From Rhinopomastus cyanomelas (taxonomy: Eukaryota; Chordata; Aves; Bucerotiformes; Rhinopomastidae), in the NCBI GenBank assembly GCA_013400115.1, contig VXBP01008924.1, positions 62,001-126,000 on the forward strand: a stretch of DNA of 64,000 bases. The letters run 5' to 3'. The notes under the pieces are model-generated. The model worked only from the letters and a program-made list of their open reading frames with translations, did no database searches and was not told the origin of the DNA. How positions within the stretch are numbered: position 1 is the stretch's first letter; each line of letters begins with the position of its first letter. The translations under genes were made by a program, and so were the position numbers. Below are positions 11,101 to 20,285 of the stretch, piece after piece.

Positions 11101-11217
11101 TGCTCCTTCAGCCATTTCCATTGTACATCCAGAACAGACGACGGCAGCCTTCTGCTCCTCGAACACCTCCATGAGCGGTCGGCCTTGGTTCAGGTGCTGA
11201 AGCCGCTTCGTGTCCAT
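1760..11217 (-). CDS. DTHD1: Death domain-containing protein 1, complete coding region in ten exons
   Basis: Coding exons in transcript order: 11217-10854, 9319-8503, 7528-7198, 6923-6744, 6178-5934, 5699-5535, 4635-4346, 3939-3698, 2430-2373 and 2118-1760. They total 3051 nt (1016 codons plus TGA), and all nine junctions keep phase. The start is fixed by an in-frame TGA three codons upstream of the ATG. Residues 1-121 look helical. About 122-393 are low-complexity Ser/Glu/Gln/Lys. About 394-645 hold two ZU5-like beta-rich segments, including a LGVFSVLSCLKKETITV stretch resembling PIDD/UNC5-type ZU5. About 646-878 are UPA-like with conserved RKPRLELQIKEVDEFGN. About 898-985 form a death domain (WDALLHWLAEEL ... 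RSDLSAELQSKW). The family is poorly characterised; a scaffold or signalling role is inferred from architecture. The gene is divergent to ARAP2, as in human. It is longer than the human protein as I remember it, mainly because of the disordered exon 2. Intron 1 appears to use a GC donor. The last exon's 3' end is the least certain part. Confidence 0.9.
2153..2326 (-). repeat. CR1 3' fragment, group A, DTHD1 last intron
   Basis: Antisense tail cacagtcacagagcattagg to cagcccctgcctgtct. It lies about 35 bases upstream of the death-domain exon's acceptor. Confidence 0.85.
2373..2430 (-). CDS. DTHD1: DTHD1 coding exon 9 (58 nt linker)
   Basis: A micro-exon bounded by cttctctgacag and TCATCAG|GTAAGA. 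It reads HERLITRPRSTKRTSSDSS, phase 0 in and phase 1 out. It exactly bridges the phase between exon 8 and the death-domain exon, which could not otherwise be joined in frame. The peptide is a basic linker just before the death domain. Confidence 0.88.
2783..3023 (-). repeat. CR1 3' fragment, group A, DTHD1 intron 8
   Basis: Antisense, with the tail at ggatcacaggacatcaggga and the body to ccctgtcctgtcattg. Confidence 0.85.
3405..3500 (+). repeat. CR1 internal fragment
   Basis: Sense segment around agagcagcctggcagtactg and ggctgaacaggagcctgcgg, without a 3' tail. Confidence 0.6.
3698..3939 (-). CDS. DTHD1: DTHD1 coding exon 8
   Basis: Acceptor is the tgcag inside tatttacttgtctggactgcag, phase 1 in and phase 0 out (CCCAAG|GTGGGT). 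Encodes NGKDFGTVHRLIFHSQRKPR, LELQIKEVDEFGNHSSPHYK and ends KLALTLPK. The RKPRLELQIKEVDEFGN block is the part I match most firmly to vertebrate DTHD1. Confidence 0.92.
4048..4256 (+). repeat. Chimeric CR1 copy, DTHD1 intron 7
   Basis: The 5' half matches the group C body (aggctggggagagggctgga). It passes directly into a group A tail (gggaccctgctgtgccgggg) with the ORF2 C-terminal part missing. Confidence 0.75.
4346..4635 (-). CDS. DTHD1: DTHD1 coding exon 7, UPA-like region
   Basis: Acceptor ttcctttccaatgcag, phase 2 in, phase 1 out at GCTTCAG|GTAAGA. Encodes FVVIRLLFLLDNTYLLLF, then ENPAHVVVLLSASKELTRVL and HVRFRGNIFASG. Beta-strand and helix pattern matches the ZU5/UPA modules of death-domain adaptors. 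Confidence 0.9.
4787..5432 (+). repeat. CR1 3' fragment, group E, DTHD1 intron 6
   Basis: About 645 bases from ggctggagagcagcctggca to the tail ttctccagcctcagtgataa. It fills most of the intron between exons 7 and 6. Confidence 0.85.
5535..5699 (-). CDS. DTHD1: DTHD1 coding exon 6
   Basis: Acceptor ctctctgctttgcag, phase 2 in and phase 2 out (GGAGAG|GTAACG). Encodes AASALVRKSGESLSDALKLL and WKVFDNVVIQTVRKGLVSFEL, a conserved-looking core of the protein leading into the UPA-like region. Confidence 0.9.
5934..6178 (-). CDS. DTHD1: DTHD1 coding exon 5
   Basis: Acceptor gctttccccgttcag, phase 0 in, phase 2 out at GCTCG|GTAAGG. Encodes VQPIEPSLVSTLRARHD and a strand-turn-strand segment (YNGSVTVTLPCPP) expected near the ZU5/UPA boundary, then a basic Ala/Arg-rich stretch that is GC-rich at the DNA level. 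Confidence 0.88.
6360..6612. repeat. CR1 pieces in opposite orientation, DTHD1 intron 4
   Basis: 6360-6490 is sense (ggacaggctgagggagctgg). 6490-6612 is antisense (agacccagctccctcactct to ctctctccagcagctgtgac). Both lack 3' tails. Confidence 0.6.
6744..6923 (-). CDS. DTHD1: DTHD1 coding exon 4, second ZU5-like segment
   Basis: Sixty codons, phase 0 on both sides, with acceptor gtcccctcgtgcag and donor TTCAAG|GTGAGC. Contains LGVFSVLSCLKKETITV, the strand pair typical of the second ZU5 in PIDD-like proteins, followed by RISFSYHPETFSSPAAMEFK. Confidence 0.9.
7198..7528 (-). CDS. DTHD1: DTHD1 coding exon 3, first ZU5-like segment
   Basis: Acceptor ctcctctttccccag, phase 2 in, phase 0 out at CTAAG|GTGGGT. 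Encodes FLVKGSGKNEPGVACFIKAP through ALERYQGNPK. Alternating hydrophobic beta-strand pattern (PISIAIPF, EIVVKVTDVD) and a GVACFIKAP motif fit the ZU5-like fold of PIDD/UNC5/ankyrin relatives. The domain name is inferred from pattern. Confidence 0.9.
7628..7792 (-). repeat. CR1 3' fragment, group A, DTHD1 intron 2
   Basis: Antisense tail tcacaggacattagggactg to gccagggctctggcac, 100 bases upstream of exon 3's acceptor. Confidence 0.85.
7965..8490 (-). repeat. CR1 internal fragment abutting DTHD1 exon 2
   Basis: Antisense, from caggctccagagccccagct to agctctgtgttgtgagcaaa. Its 5' edge lies about 10 bases from the exon 2 splice donor. Carries the conserved atccagcaggacctggacag segment in complement. 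Confidence 0.8.
8503..9319 (-). CDS. DTHD1: DTHD1 coding exon 2, long disordered segment
   Basis: Acceptor ctttgccccag, then two bases completing a Glu codon and YNGIRACLQHMRRSL. It encodes about 272 residues rich in Ser, Glu, Gln, Lys and Ala, with a QQQ tract and no recognisable fold. It ends with AAAGGA|GTAAGC in phase 2. This single exon accounts for most of the protein's extra length. A CR1 fragment begins only about ten bases inside the following intron. Confidence 0.9.
9428..9912 (+). repeat. CR1 3' fragment, group C, DTHD1 intron 1
   Basis: Sense, from gggcaccacaggatcagaag through ggaacaggctgcccagggag to the tail cttcccagccaggacggttc. Confidence 0.85.
9940..10853. other. DTHD1: Mostly unique part of DTHD1 intron 1
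   Basis: No CR1 seen. It contains a short CCA repeat (10486-10502) and no exon-like phase-compatible frame. Confidence 0.5.
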
Positions 11218-11275
11218 AGCATTTCACGAGGGCAAGCCAAAGTCTTCAGAGTTGATGTTGACTATTACAAAGTTC
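10854..11275 (-). CDS. DTHD1: DTHD1 exon with start codon (5'UTR part plus residues 1-121)
   Basis: Coding part 11217-10854 encodes MDTKRLQHLNQGRPL onward, ending in codon phase 1. ATG context is gctATGg with an in-frame TGA nine bases upstream. A pyrimidine-rich acceptor (ctttctgtcacctag) places the exon's 5' edge near 11275, so an upstream non-coding exon probably exists. The 3' junction reads CCAG|GCAAGT, a GC donor. The nearby GT two bases further in gives the wrong phase and stops. Confidence 0.85.
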
Positions 11276-11427
11276 CTAGGTGACAGAAAGGAGTGGCTCT
11301 CCTGTGGCTATGAGCGTGGTCACCAGTGCACCCTGAGCCACGAAGGCAGTTTACGTAACTCAGTTATGGAGCAGTGACTTCGATTTCAGGAGCTTGGGGC
11401 AATTTCTTACGTCATTGGTTATAAATG

Positions 11428-11575
11428 GTGAGTCTCCTTCTCTGTAGACATTTCAAACCCTCCTGGCCGTGTTCCTGTGCAACTGGATCTAGGGGATCCT
11501 GCTGTAGCAGAGGGATTGGACTGGATGATCTTTCAAGGCCCCTTCCAATCCCTGTGTTCTGTGATTCTGTGATCA
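11428..11575 (+). repeat. CR1 3' tail, group A
   Basis: Ends with the typical CR1 octamer-like tail ttctgtgattctgtgatc. Just upstream of the DTHD1 first coding exon. Confidence 0.85.
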
Positions 11576-11727
11576 GTACCTGTGAATTCAGGCTTAACCC
11601 TGATCACTAATCATGTGGTCACCAGCAGTGAGAAGTAGCCACAACTGCTGGAAGATCAAGTAGCTAATGAGTTTTTGTTTGACACTTTAGAAGCTGAGGA
11701 GCAAACTTAGGAGAAAACCAGGAGCTC

Positions 11728-12222
11728 ACCCTCTGAGCTCATCCAGCCCAGCCCAGCACCGAACATCATCCTGTCACCCAGACCAGGGCACTGAGGGCCA
11801 CAGCCAGGCTGGCCTTCAACACCTCCAGGGATGGGGACTCCACCACTGCCCTGGGCAGTCCAGTCCAGGCTCTGATCATCCCTTCCATGAGGAAGGGCTT
11901 CCTGACATCCACCCTAACCTTCCCTTGGGGCAGCTCCAGGCCCTGTCCTTTTGTCCTGGCGCTGACTGCTTGGGAGAAGAGCCTGACCCTGACCTGACTA
12001 CAACTCCTTTTCAGGGAGTTGTAGAGAGGGAGAAGGTCCCCTCTGAGTCTCCTTTTCTCCAGGCTAAACACTTCCAGCTCTCCTCATCAGCCTTTCCCTC
12101 TAGTCCCTTCCCCAGCTTCATTGCTCCTCTGGACCTGCTCCAGCCCCTCTGTTTCTTGAAGTGAAGGGCCCAGAACTGAACCCGGTGCTCGAGGGGAGGC
12201 CTCACCTTTCTGTGTCCCAGTC
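11728..12222 (-). repeat. CR1 3' fragment, group E
   Basis: Antisense, from gagctcatccagcccagccc through ctgggcagtccagtccaggc to ggcctcacctttctgtgtcc. Confidence 0.82.
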
Positions 12223-12514
12223 AATCTATTTTGCTTTCTTTGCTTTTCTGATGCTGCTGTTGTGTTCTCACTTTACGGTTCCACAAAGTGTGCAGTATGC
12301 ATCACTTCAGAAGTGCCCAGAATGCCTTTGCTCTCACACAGTGAGCGCTGCATTTTGCACAGAGTATGGAGCCAGAGCTTCCTGGCTCTGCGTGGTGCAG
12401 CCTGACCTCCTTCCCCAGCAGAGCAAAGTCCTCCTCCTTTTTTATCAGCTGTGCAGCAGCATTAAGGTGCTCTGAAAAGAAAGGCTAGCCCTTTGCCCTG
12501 GAAAGGGGGTGGCT
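12223..12514. other. Intergenic sequence between two group E CR1 copies
   Basis: T-rich start and no clear feature; not obviously repeated elsewhere in the window. Confidence 0.4.
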
Positions 12515-12672
12515 AGAGCCTGGACTGGACTGCCCAGGGCAGTGTGGGAGTCCCCATCCCCGGCGGTGTTGAAGGCCAGCCTAGTGCCCTAGTGCGGCCA
12601 CTGGGGTGATGCGAGGTGCTGGGCTGAGCTCAGGGGGCTTCTCCAGCCTCAGTCACTGTGTGGCTCTGTGAC
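12515..12672 (+). repeat. CR1 3' tail, group E
   Basis: Sense, agcctggactggactgccca to the tail tccagcctcagtcactgtgt. Confidence 0.85.
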
Positions 12673-13055
12673 CTTACGTGCTCACGCGTGCTGTCCAGCC
12701 CCATCTCTCAGTAACCCGTGCTGGCTGTTGTAAAGGAAGTCATGATGGCTGCAAAACCACAGGGGTAGGAATGTGCCTCTCTCCCAGCGCAGGCACAGCC
12801 CCTGACGTAAAGCCTTCCTGGCTGTGAATGAGTGCGCACGGGCCTCGCGTTAAGGAACCACAGAGCTGCAGAGAGTAGGAGGGAAGAAAGTCTCAGCCCC
12901 AGCGTGAGGCCACCTCTGTGCGTTAGGCACTTCGCTGCGGCAGGGTGCTCCTGGCCTCAGCTTGCTCGACTGCGCCCTGCTGTGCGTTTCCTACACCTCC
13001 CTTTCAGGGCACTGAGGGGCGACCCCGTGAGTGCTGAGAAACGTGGAAAGGGCCC

Positions 13056-13404
13056 GTGTCAGGAGGATGGAGCCAGGGGCACCCAATGGTAGGACAAGGG
13101 GCAGTCACCCTCACTGGGAAGAAGGTCCTTCCCACACTGATGGGGAACCTCCTCTGCTCCAGCTCACACCCGCTGCCCCTTGTCCTGTCACTGGGTGTCC
13201 CTGAGCAGAGCCTGGCTCCATCCTCCTGACAGCCACCCTTCACATATTGATCAACATTCATGAGGTCAACTGTTAGGCTCCTGTTTTCCCAACCCCCCCA
13301 GCCTCTCCTCAGCAGGGAGATGCTCCTCTCCCTCCATCACCTCTGTGGCTCTGCGCTGGGCTCTCTCCAGCAGCTCTGTGTCCTTCTGGAACTGAGGGGC
13401 CCAG
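13056..13404 (-). repeat. Fold-back CR1, mainly antisense group A
   Basis: 13056-13103 is sense (caggaggatggagccagggg). 13108-13404 is antisense and contains the complement of the same segment near 13185-13235, so the strand can fold into a hairpin. Confidence 0.75.
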
Positions 13405-13439
13405 AATAAGCATCCAATACTTATTTCTCCCATTCATTT

Positions 13440-13520
13440 CCCATCCCCTCTAAAAAGAAAGAAAAAGAAACAAACTCAACCCTTTCCCCCCAAAAAACCC
13501 ACCCAAACCCCAATCCCAAG
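13440..13520. repeat. Low-complexity A/C-rich tract
   Basis: Runs such as aaaaagaaagaaaaagaaac followed by ccccccaaaaaacccaccca. Confidence 0.7.
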
Positions 13521-13889
13521 CAAACACAGGGAAAACAGTCGTCTCAAAACTTGTGGTCTTGTATTGAGTGTGAGAAAAGCAGGTAAGTGTCTGAGAGGTG
13601 ATTTGCCAGGGTGCAGGGTCATACTGTGCTCTGAGGGAAGATGAGCACAGGGTGCGGAAGGCAGCCTCTTTTAGAGTCCCATGTGAGAGTCACGGCTGTG
13701 TCACAGGCAAACACTGAGGGCCCCATTATCTGTGGTCTCCAGGGATGGGCTGTTTGCACAGGGAAATCGCCCGGCTGCCCGGGAAGAGAAAGAAGTGGGG
13801 ACTTGTGAATCCTTTGCCAGAGAAGAGCTCAAGGGTGTTAATGAATGACTGCAGGGAATTCAGCCCACCTAATGGGAGTTTGCACATCT

Positions 13890-14322
13890 CACACAATCAC
13901 AGGCTGTTAGGGCTCGGAAGGGAAGGGACCTCAAAGACCATCCAGTTCCATCCCCCTGCCCCAGCAGGATCCCTTAGATCCAGTCACACAGGAACGTGCT
14001 CAGGTGGGTTTGAAATGTCTCCAGAGAAGGAGACTCCACAGCCCCCCTGGGCAGCCCCTGCCAGGGCTCTGGCACCCTCACTGGGAACAAGGTCCTTTTC
14101 ACACTGATGGGGAACCTGCTCTGTCCCAGCTCACACGCACTGCCCCTGAGCAGAGCCTGACTACATCCCCCTGACACCCTCACATATTGATCAACATTCA
14201 TGGGGTGACCCCTCAGCCTCCTCTTTTCCAAGCTGATGAGCCTCAGCTCCCTCAGCCTTTCCTCAGCAGGGAGATGCTCCCCTCTCCGTGGCTCTGCGCT
14301 GGGCCCTCTCCAGCAGCTATGC
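13890..14322 (-). repeat. CR1 3' fragment, group A
   Basis: Antisense, from cacaatcacaggctgttagg through gcagcccctgccagggctct to ctccagcagctatgcg. Confidence 0.85.
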
Positions 14323-14772
14323 GTGCTGAGCTAACCCTTACAAAGGGCGCGGGTCTGTTGGTGCTTATAGTCCCTGGCGCTTCAAAATGTCTTGAGTTCC
14401 TGTGGTTAAAATTCCTTCTCTAAGGCAGCACTCCTCAGCATTCCGACTGATCTGAAAGGGAGCTGGGCTGAGCTCGAGGTCCTGCGCAAAGCGGGTGGCT
14501 CTGGGAGCCACCACCTGAATCACACCTGCGTTTGGGACACGCGGGTCCCGCTGCCACCCTGCCAGACTCACAAACACAGAGCGAGCGAGAACAGGACAGC
14601 TTCCTGTAGTCTGTCTAAAACAGCAAACCCAAACGATTCCACTGGAGCAGGGAGTTTCTCGCCGTGGAATTTGCTCGCTGAACGCGAGCGTGGGAGTTCA
14701 GAGGAACTGCAGTAGTTTGGTGTTGGGGCAGGGTATCATTAGGGTTGGCACAAGGCCTTGGGCACTGCTGGC
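14323..14772. other. Intergenic unique sequence
   Basis: No repeat or exon recognised between CR1 copies. Confidence 0.4.
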
Positions 14773-14870
14773 ATCACAGAATCATCCTGGCTGCAAAGGA
14801 CCTCGAGGATCAGCAAGTCCAGCCCTCAGCCCAACAGCTCGTGAGGCTCTATTTAGCCTGTAGCAACTTG
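14773..14870 (-). repeat. CR1 3' tail, group C
   Basis: Antisense, catcacagaatcatcctggc to cccagcagctcg-like end. Confidence 0.7.
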
Positions 14871-14932
14871 CCGAGTAGGCACTTAGTTCCATCATCAATA
14901 TCATTAATGAGACGTAGGTTCATTAATAATAA

Positions 14933-15177
14933 TGGGTGTCAGCTGGAGCAGAGGAGGTTCTACATCAGTGTGAGAAGGACCTTGTTCCCAGTGAGGGTGC
15001 CAGAGCCCTGGCAGGGGCTGCCTGGGGGGCTGTGGAGTCTCCTTCTCTGGAGGTGTTTCACACCCGCCTGGCCGTGTTCCTGTGCAACTGGATCTGGTGG
15101 ATCCTGCTGGGGCAGGGGGTCTGGAGTGGGTGATCTTTGGGGGTCCCTTCCAGTCAGTTACGTTCTGTGATTCAGTG
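14933..15177 (+). repeat. CR1 3' fragment, group A
   Basis: Sense, agctggagcagaggaggttc to acgttctgtgattcagtga. Confidence 0.88.
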
Positions 15178-15237
15178 AACCCACGCTTACTTGCTTCTAA
15201 ATCAGCACATGAATGACTGGTTTCTACTGGGACTCTT

Positions 15238-15710
15238 TGGCTCGGAGAAGACTTAGAGGAGACCTGTTAAATTTCTAAGAGGTGGATGTCATGAGGAGAG
15301 GGTCCCCAGCAGCAGGATAAGGGGCAATGGACCTAAACGGGAGCATGTGAACAGAAGGAAGAGCTTTGTCATCACAGAGTCACAGAACAGTAGGGACTGA
15401 GAGAGACCTCCAAAGACCATCCAGTCCAGTCCCCCCACCACAGCAGGATCCCCTAGATCCAGTTGCACAGGAACACAGCCAGGTGGGTTTTAAACACCTC
15501 CAGAGAAGGAGACTCCACAACCGCCCTGGGCAGCCCATTCTCTTGGTGAAGGCAGCACTGGAGCTGGTGAAGGCTGTGGAGCTTCCTTCTCTGAAGACCT
15601 TTCAGACCTGTCTGGACATGTTGCTGGGTGCTGCGGCTCCAGCAGGGCGGTTGGACTGGACGATCTTTACGGTCCCTTTGAACCCTGGTGAGTCTATGGT
15701 TCCGTGATCT
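15238..15710. repeat. Three CR1 pieces in +, -, + order beside the CpG island
   Basis: 15238-15368 sense internal piece, 15372-15540 antisense group A tail (gtcacagaacagtagggact), 15575-15710 sense tail (tggactggacgatctttacg). They form a local inverted repeat ending just before the island. Confidence 0.75.
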
Positions 15711-15719
15711 CCAGAGGCC

Positions 15720-16560
15720 CCTGCTAACCCCCCTGCTGTGCGGTTCTTCTGAGCGAGCCTTTGCTCCAGCAGAGCCAGACCTGGGATTCGGCCGCACCGC
15801 CCTCGGGTTGGCTTCGCGGAGTCCCGAGCGCGCAGACGGCGAGCGGGAGGCGGCCCCGCGCTGCCGGAGCCCTCGGGAACGCTCCGCTCCCTCCTCTTGA
15901 GAGGCTCGGGGCCGGGCTGCGGCGAGTGCCGGTGCCGTGCGGATGTGGGCGAGCTCCCACGAGCGGGGAAGTTGCGTGACCGGCAGCTTGGCGAGTTTTA
16001 TTGACTTACAAAGAAGGCGGGGGCGCCGGGCAGCGCTCAGCCGCCGCGGCGGGAGTCCCTCCGCGCCCCCCGCGCAGGGTGCGGGGAGGAGGGCGCCAAG
16101 CGCGGAGGCACCTGTGAAGCGATGCCGGCTGCGGGGGCCTTTCCCTCCGCCCCTCCCGAGCTGAGCCGAGCCGAGCAGCCCGGCGGGGAGCGAAGAGCCG
16201 CCGAGGGCAGCGCCCGGCCCTCCCTCTCCGCCCGCGCCCAGGTGCGGCCGCCTGTGGGAGCCGAGGGCGGGCGGGAGCTGCGCGGCCTGCGGGGGTGGTG
16301 CGGAGGGAGGGAGGAAGGGACGAGAGAGGCTGAGAGCAGCTCCGCGAGCGGGGCCGGAGCGAGGAGGGCCAGCGGAGCTCTCTGGAGCCCTGCGTCTCCG
16401 ATCTCTCGCCGGTTGCCGCAGGTGAGGCCGCGCCGCGGGCGGGCAGGGAGGGAGCGGGCCAGGGCGGGCCGGGCCGGCGCGGTGTGCGGTGCCCGGTGAG
16501 GGGCGGCCTGCGCGGGCGGCCCCCGGGCTGCTCCGCTCCAGCAGCCTCTCCGCGGGGTTT
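15720..16560. promoter_or_regulatory. CpG island, probable ARAP2 promoter, possibly shared with DTHD1
   Basis: The densest CpG stretch of the window, with many CG dinucleotides, GGCGG-type boxes and no TATA box near the start. It lies between the divergent genes, about 6.3 kb upstream of the ARAP2 start codon and about 4.5 kb upstream of the DTHD1 start codon. No comparable island lies nearer DTHD1, so bidirectional use is plausible but unproven. Confidence 0.8.
16330..16421 (+). other. ARAP2: Probable 3' part of ARAP2 non-coding exon 1
   Basis: Within the CpG island a strong donor, CCGCAG|GTGAGG, ends at 16421. The 5' limit is unknown and the start given is only nominal. It is non-coding by position. 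Confidence 0.5.
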
Positions 16561-17049
16561 ACAGCCTAGAGAGGTTGTGAACAGGGACTTTGTGCGTTTT
16601 CTGCTGGTTTTGGGCTGGGTTTGAGAAGGTTTTGCGTTAGTTTTACTGTCAGAGTGATTTAGCGGTCGCTGTGTGCCGCCAGCGCCGGTTGGCTGCCTGC
16701 TCCGTCGCCGCAGCGGTTGTTTCTGCGGAGTTGAGCACAAGGCTGCCTGTTAGCTGCCAGCGTGAGGCAGCCCGAGCCGCCGCGATGGCCCGGTGTGAGA
16801 GACAGACAGAGCCAGACAGCACCCCGGGGTTGCCACAGCAACTTGCTCGGCTCTACTGACCCTGTTCCACCCTCAGCTCCCGCGGTCCTGGTGCCCGAGC
16901 CTCTGCGAGTTGTTCCGCTGGAATTTCTTGAGTCTGAAGGTACCTGGGCCCTTCTCTGGAACACAAGTGTTCTGCAATAAACTATACAAACTGTAAACAA
17001 GAAGCGCTTTGGCAGAGGGTGTGATTAAAGGTGTTTCATATCTATCTAC

Positions 17050-17222
17050 AGAGCACTGGAACAGGCCGCCCCGGGGGAGTTCTGGAGTCTCCTCCTCTGG
17101 AGACTTTTCAAACCTGCCTGGATGTGTTCCTGTGCAGCTTGGTCTCGGTGATCCTGCTGTGGCAGGGGGATTGGTCTAGATGATCTTTGGAGGTCCCTTC
17201 CAATCCCTAGTGATTCTGTGGT
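17050..17222 (+). repeat. CR1 3' tail, group A, ARAP2 5' intron
   Basis: Sense, tggagtctcctcctctggag to ccaatccctagtgattctgt. Confidence 0.85.
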
Positions 17223-17431
17223 CCATGACGTAGGACACTTCCCATCTGTAAGGGGAACAGTCCTCTGAGTTGCTGCAGTGGGTTCTGTTGCTCCGAGCTG
17301 ACCTCAACGTTGATTCATTCAACAGGCACTTTAAAAAAGTCATTTCAGTGGTAAAAAGGGGTTGTTTTGAGCACGCAGGCAGTATGGTGAGGATTCTTTT
17401 TTGAAAGATCTTTATCTCTGTGTTTCTCTAG

Positions 17432-17492
17432 TTTGTACCCAGTCAAGTGGGAGAGGAAGATGAAACTCACTGCTGGCAGACTGTGCTCCGTG
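17432..17492 (+). other. ARAP2: Candidate ARAP2 5'UTR exon
   Basis: Bounded by tctgtgtttctctag and CCGTG|GTAAGT, 61 nt, in unique sequence. It has good splice signals but no coding support, and could be optional or absent. Confidence 0.35.
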
Positions 17493-17675
17493 GTAAGTCC
17501 TGCTGTGGTGTCTTGCTGTTTTCCTTTGGGGTTTGTTTGGATCTGAATGCAGTACGTGGGTTTGCCGAAGCTGCGAGCAAGCCTGAGCTCGTTTGTGTTT
17601 GCTGAACTGATTGCTTAACATTTCACACGCTTCTCAGGGTTTGACGAGCTAGTGTCTGTGGTGATCGTAAGTCGT

Positions 17676-17850
17676 GTAGAATCATTGTGACTGGAAAGGA
17701 CCTCCAGGATCATCAAATCCAGCCCTCATCCCAACATCTCCCTAACCCCCAGACCTCAAGGGCTCTAACTACTAACACCTCCAGGGATGGGGACTCCACC
17801 ACCCCCTCTCATTCAGATCTTGCTCTGTTCAGTCACATCCTATTGAAAGC
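17676..17850 (-). repeat. CR1 3' fragment, group C
   Basis: Antisense, gaatcattgtgactggaaag to gggatggggactccaccacc. Confidence 0.75.
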
Positions 17851-17907
17851 TGCCTTGCTTGTGTCAACATAGATTTAAGCCCCTGCAGCTACAGACTAGG
17901 GGATGAG

Positions 17908-18578
17908 GGCTGGAGAGCAGCCTGGCAGAGAGGAACCTGGCAGTACTGGGTGACAACCGGCTGAACAGGGTCCAGCAGGGTGCCCAGGTGGCCCAGAAGC
18001 CAGTAGCATCCTGGCTTGGATCAGCAGTACTGTGGTCAGCAGGACTAGGGATGTCATTCTGCCCCTGTACTGGGCACTGGGGAGGCCTCCCCTCGAGTGC
18101 TGGGGACAGTGCTGGGCCAGTCACTTCAACAAAAAGATGGAGGGACTGGAGCAGTTCCAGAGGAGCAATAAGGTTGAGGAAGGGGCTGCAGGGAAAAGCT
18201 GATGGGGAGAGGCTGAGGCAGCTGAGGGTGTTTAGCCTGGAACAGAGGAGACTTAGGCAGGGGGGACCACACACACGCACACTCGACCTTCTCCCTCTCT
18301 CCAACTCCCTGAGGGAGTCAGGTGAGGATCAGGTTCTTCTCCCAGGCAACCAGTGACAGGACAAGAGGGCAGGAGGGCCAGAAGCTGCCAGGGGAGGGTT
18401 AGGGTGGATGTTAGGAAGCCCTTCCTCATGGAAAGGGTGATCAGAGCGAGGTGTGGAGGGACAGCCTGGCTGTGGCCCTTAGTGCCTTGGTCTGGCCAGT
18501 GGGGTGATGTTAGGTGCTGGTCTGGGCTGGCTGAGCTCAGAAGGCTTCTCCAGCCTCAGTCATTCTGTGATTAAATAT
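17908..18578 (+). repeat. CR1 3' fragment, group E (670 bases)
   Basis: Sense, gggctggagagcagcctggc to the tail ccagcctcagtcattctgtg. Close relative of the copy at 4787-5432. Confidence 0.85.
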
Positions 18579-19198
18579 TTTATACTGTGATGGGTCAGGA
18601 TTCAAAGAACTGATAGTACAGGCTATTTGAGTTCCTGAAGTAAACCCACTGGAGATGTTCCAGAATGCGTGGGCAAAGCTAGCACAAGCAGAAGAACCCG
18701 TCTTTAGGTAGTGCAAAGAGTGTGTGTGCATACAAATCTCCACATAAAGCTATATATTTATATATTCACTTGTAAACGTTTCACTGAAAGCTGCTTTCCC
18801 AAGTGTCTTTCCTGTTAACTGCTGAAGGTGGAGGGGTTGACGGAACGATACTGTGTGAAAATAAGCACCAACACATCAAAAACTACCCAAGTGCCACTGT
18901 GAAACCCAGCTCGTCTGAGGAAGCTGGAAGTGGCTAAGAGAACCCATTGCAGCACCCCCTCTAAACCACTTAAACCCGTAAGTGTTAGGGGCCTGGACGT
19001 GTGAGGGGGAGTTCTGCTTTGTCTTTGTTCGTGGGTACGTGAAGGGCTGCTCTCGGGCACAGACTGCCTCCCTGGTGCTGCTTGTTCACTTCTTGTTCTT
19101 CACTCAATATACGTATAAAACCTTTGCATTGAAGAGACACTGTCTCATTAATGATGTTGAGAATGGAATTGAGTGTCTGCTCGGCAAGTCTGCTGATG
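18579..19198. other. ARAP2: Unique sequence in the ARAP2 5' intron
   Basis: AT-rich relative to the flanks, with tatatatttatatattcact near 18750. No gene or repeat recognised. Confidence 0.4.
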
Positions 19199-19420
19199 AT
19201 TCCACGTCAGTGTGAGAAGGACCTTCTTCCCAAGGAGGGTGACAGAGCCCTGGAAGGAGCTGCCCGGGGAGGCTGCGGAGTCCGTTCTCTGGAGATGCTT
19301 CAGCCCCAGCTGGGTGCGGGTTTATGGAGCTGGTTGAGGCTGTTCAGTGGTTTGTGTCCTGCTTGAGCAGGAGGGTTGGACCCGATGGCCTTGGAAGGCC
19401 CCTGCCAACCCTCATAAACT
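19199..19420 (+). repeat. CR1 3' fragment, diverged group A
   Basis: Sense, ttccacgtcagtgtgagaag to cccctgccaaccctcat. Confidence 0.75.
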
Positions 19421-19862
19421 GCGCGTATTTCTCAGGGTTTAGAGATGGGCGGAGGCCTTACTGCTCCTCGGGCTGGGAGATTGCATTAAGAGGTTGAGGA
19501 AATGCTGATGTGTGAAGTTTTTCAAGGAGCGATGAGCGTTTACATAAGTGCACAGGTCAGGAAGGGACGTGGCTAAATCTGAAAGCTGACTGTTAGTCAG
19601 GGTAGCTCAATGCAAAGCTTTTTGAATTTCAGTAACTTGGAATCTTGTGGGGAGGGTTAACTCACCCTAACCAATTTTGTCTTTCTCTGCAGGTTTATCT
19701 CATTGGCTTCTAGAGTTGTCTTTCGAAAAAGCTTTCTGTATTTCATGTTCAGGATTATAGGTCGCTTCTCAGACCTGTGAGTGGTGATCACTGAGTAAAA
19801 ACATTCCCCAGACATGAAGTTAAGGAGATTAGCAAGAGTCCAAAGACTTACTTGCTGTCAGC

Positions 19863-20285
19863 ACAGAATCATACAATCACTCAGGTTGGAAAAGACCCCG
19901 GGATCATCAAGTCCAACCATCAACCCCACTCTACAAGGTCACCCCTAAATCAGATCCCCCAGCACCACATCTCAGCGACTTTTCAACACATCTGAGGATG
20001 GGGACTCAGCCCCCACCCTGGGCAGCCCAGTCCAGTCCCTGACCACTCTCTCTGGGGAGAATTCCTTCCTGATGGCCAGTCTGACCCTCCCCTGGTGCAG
20101 CTGGAAGCCCTTCCCTCTGCTTCTGTAGCTAATGACCTGTGAGAAGAGCCCAGCACCAGCAACTCTGCAGGGTCCTTTCAGAGAGCTGTGGAGAGTGATG
20201 AGGGCTCCTCTTAGCCTCTTCCTCAAACTAAACAGCCCCAACTCTCTCCATCTCTTCTCAAACAGAACGGTAGCTGCGCACTGCT
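19863..20285 (-). repeat. CR1 3' fragment, group B
   Basis: Antisense, atcactcaggttggaaaaga through ctgggcagcccagtccagtc to caactctctccatctcttct. Confidence 0.85.

Noticed and set aside
16006..16740. Arg/Pro/Ala-rich open frames in the CpG island
   Set aside because: Long frames are expected by chance in such GC-rich sequence; the composition is typical of translated CpG islands.
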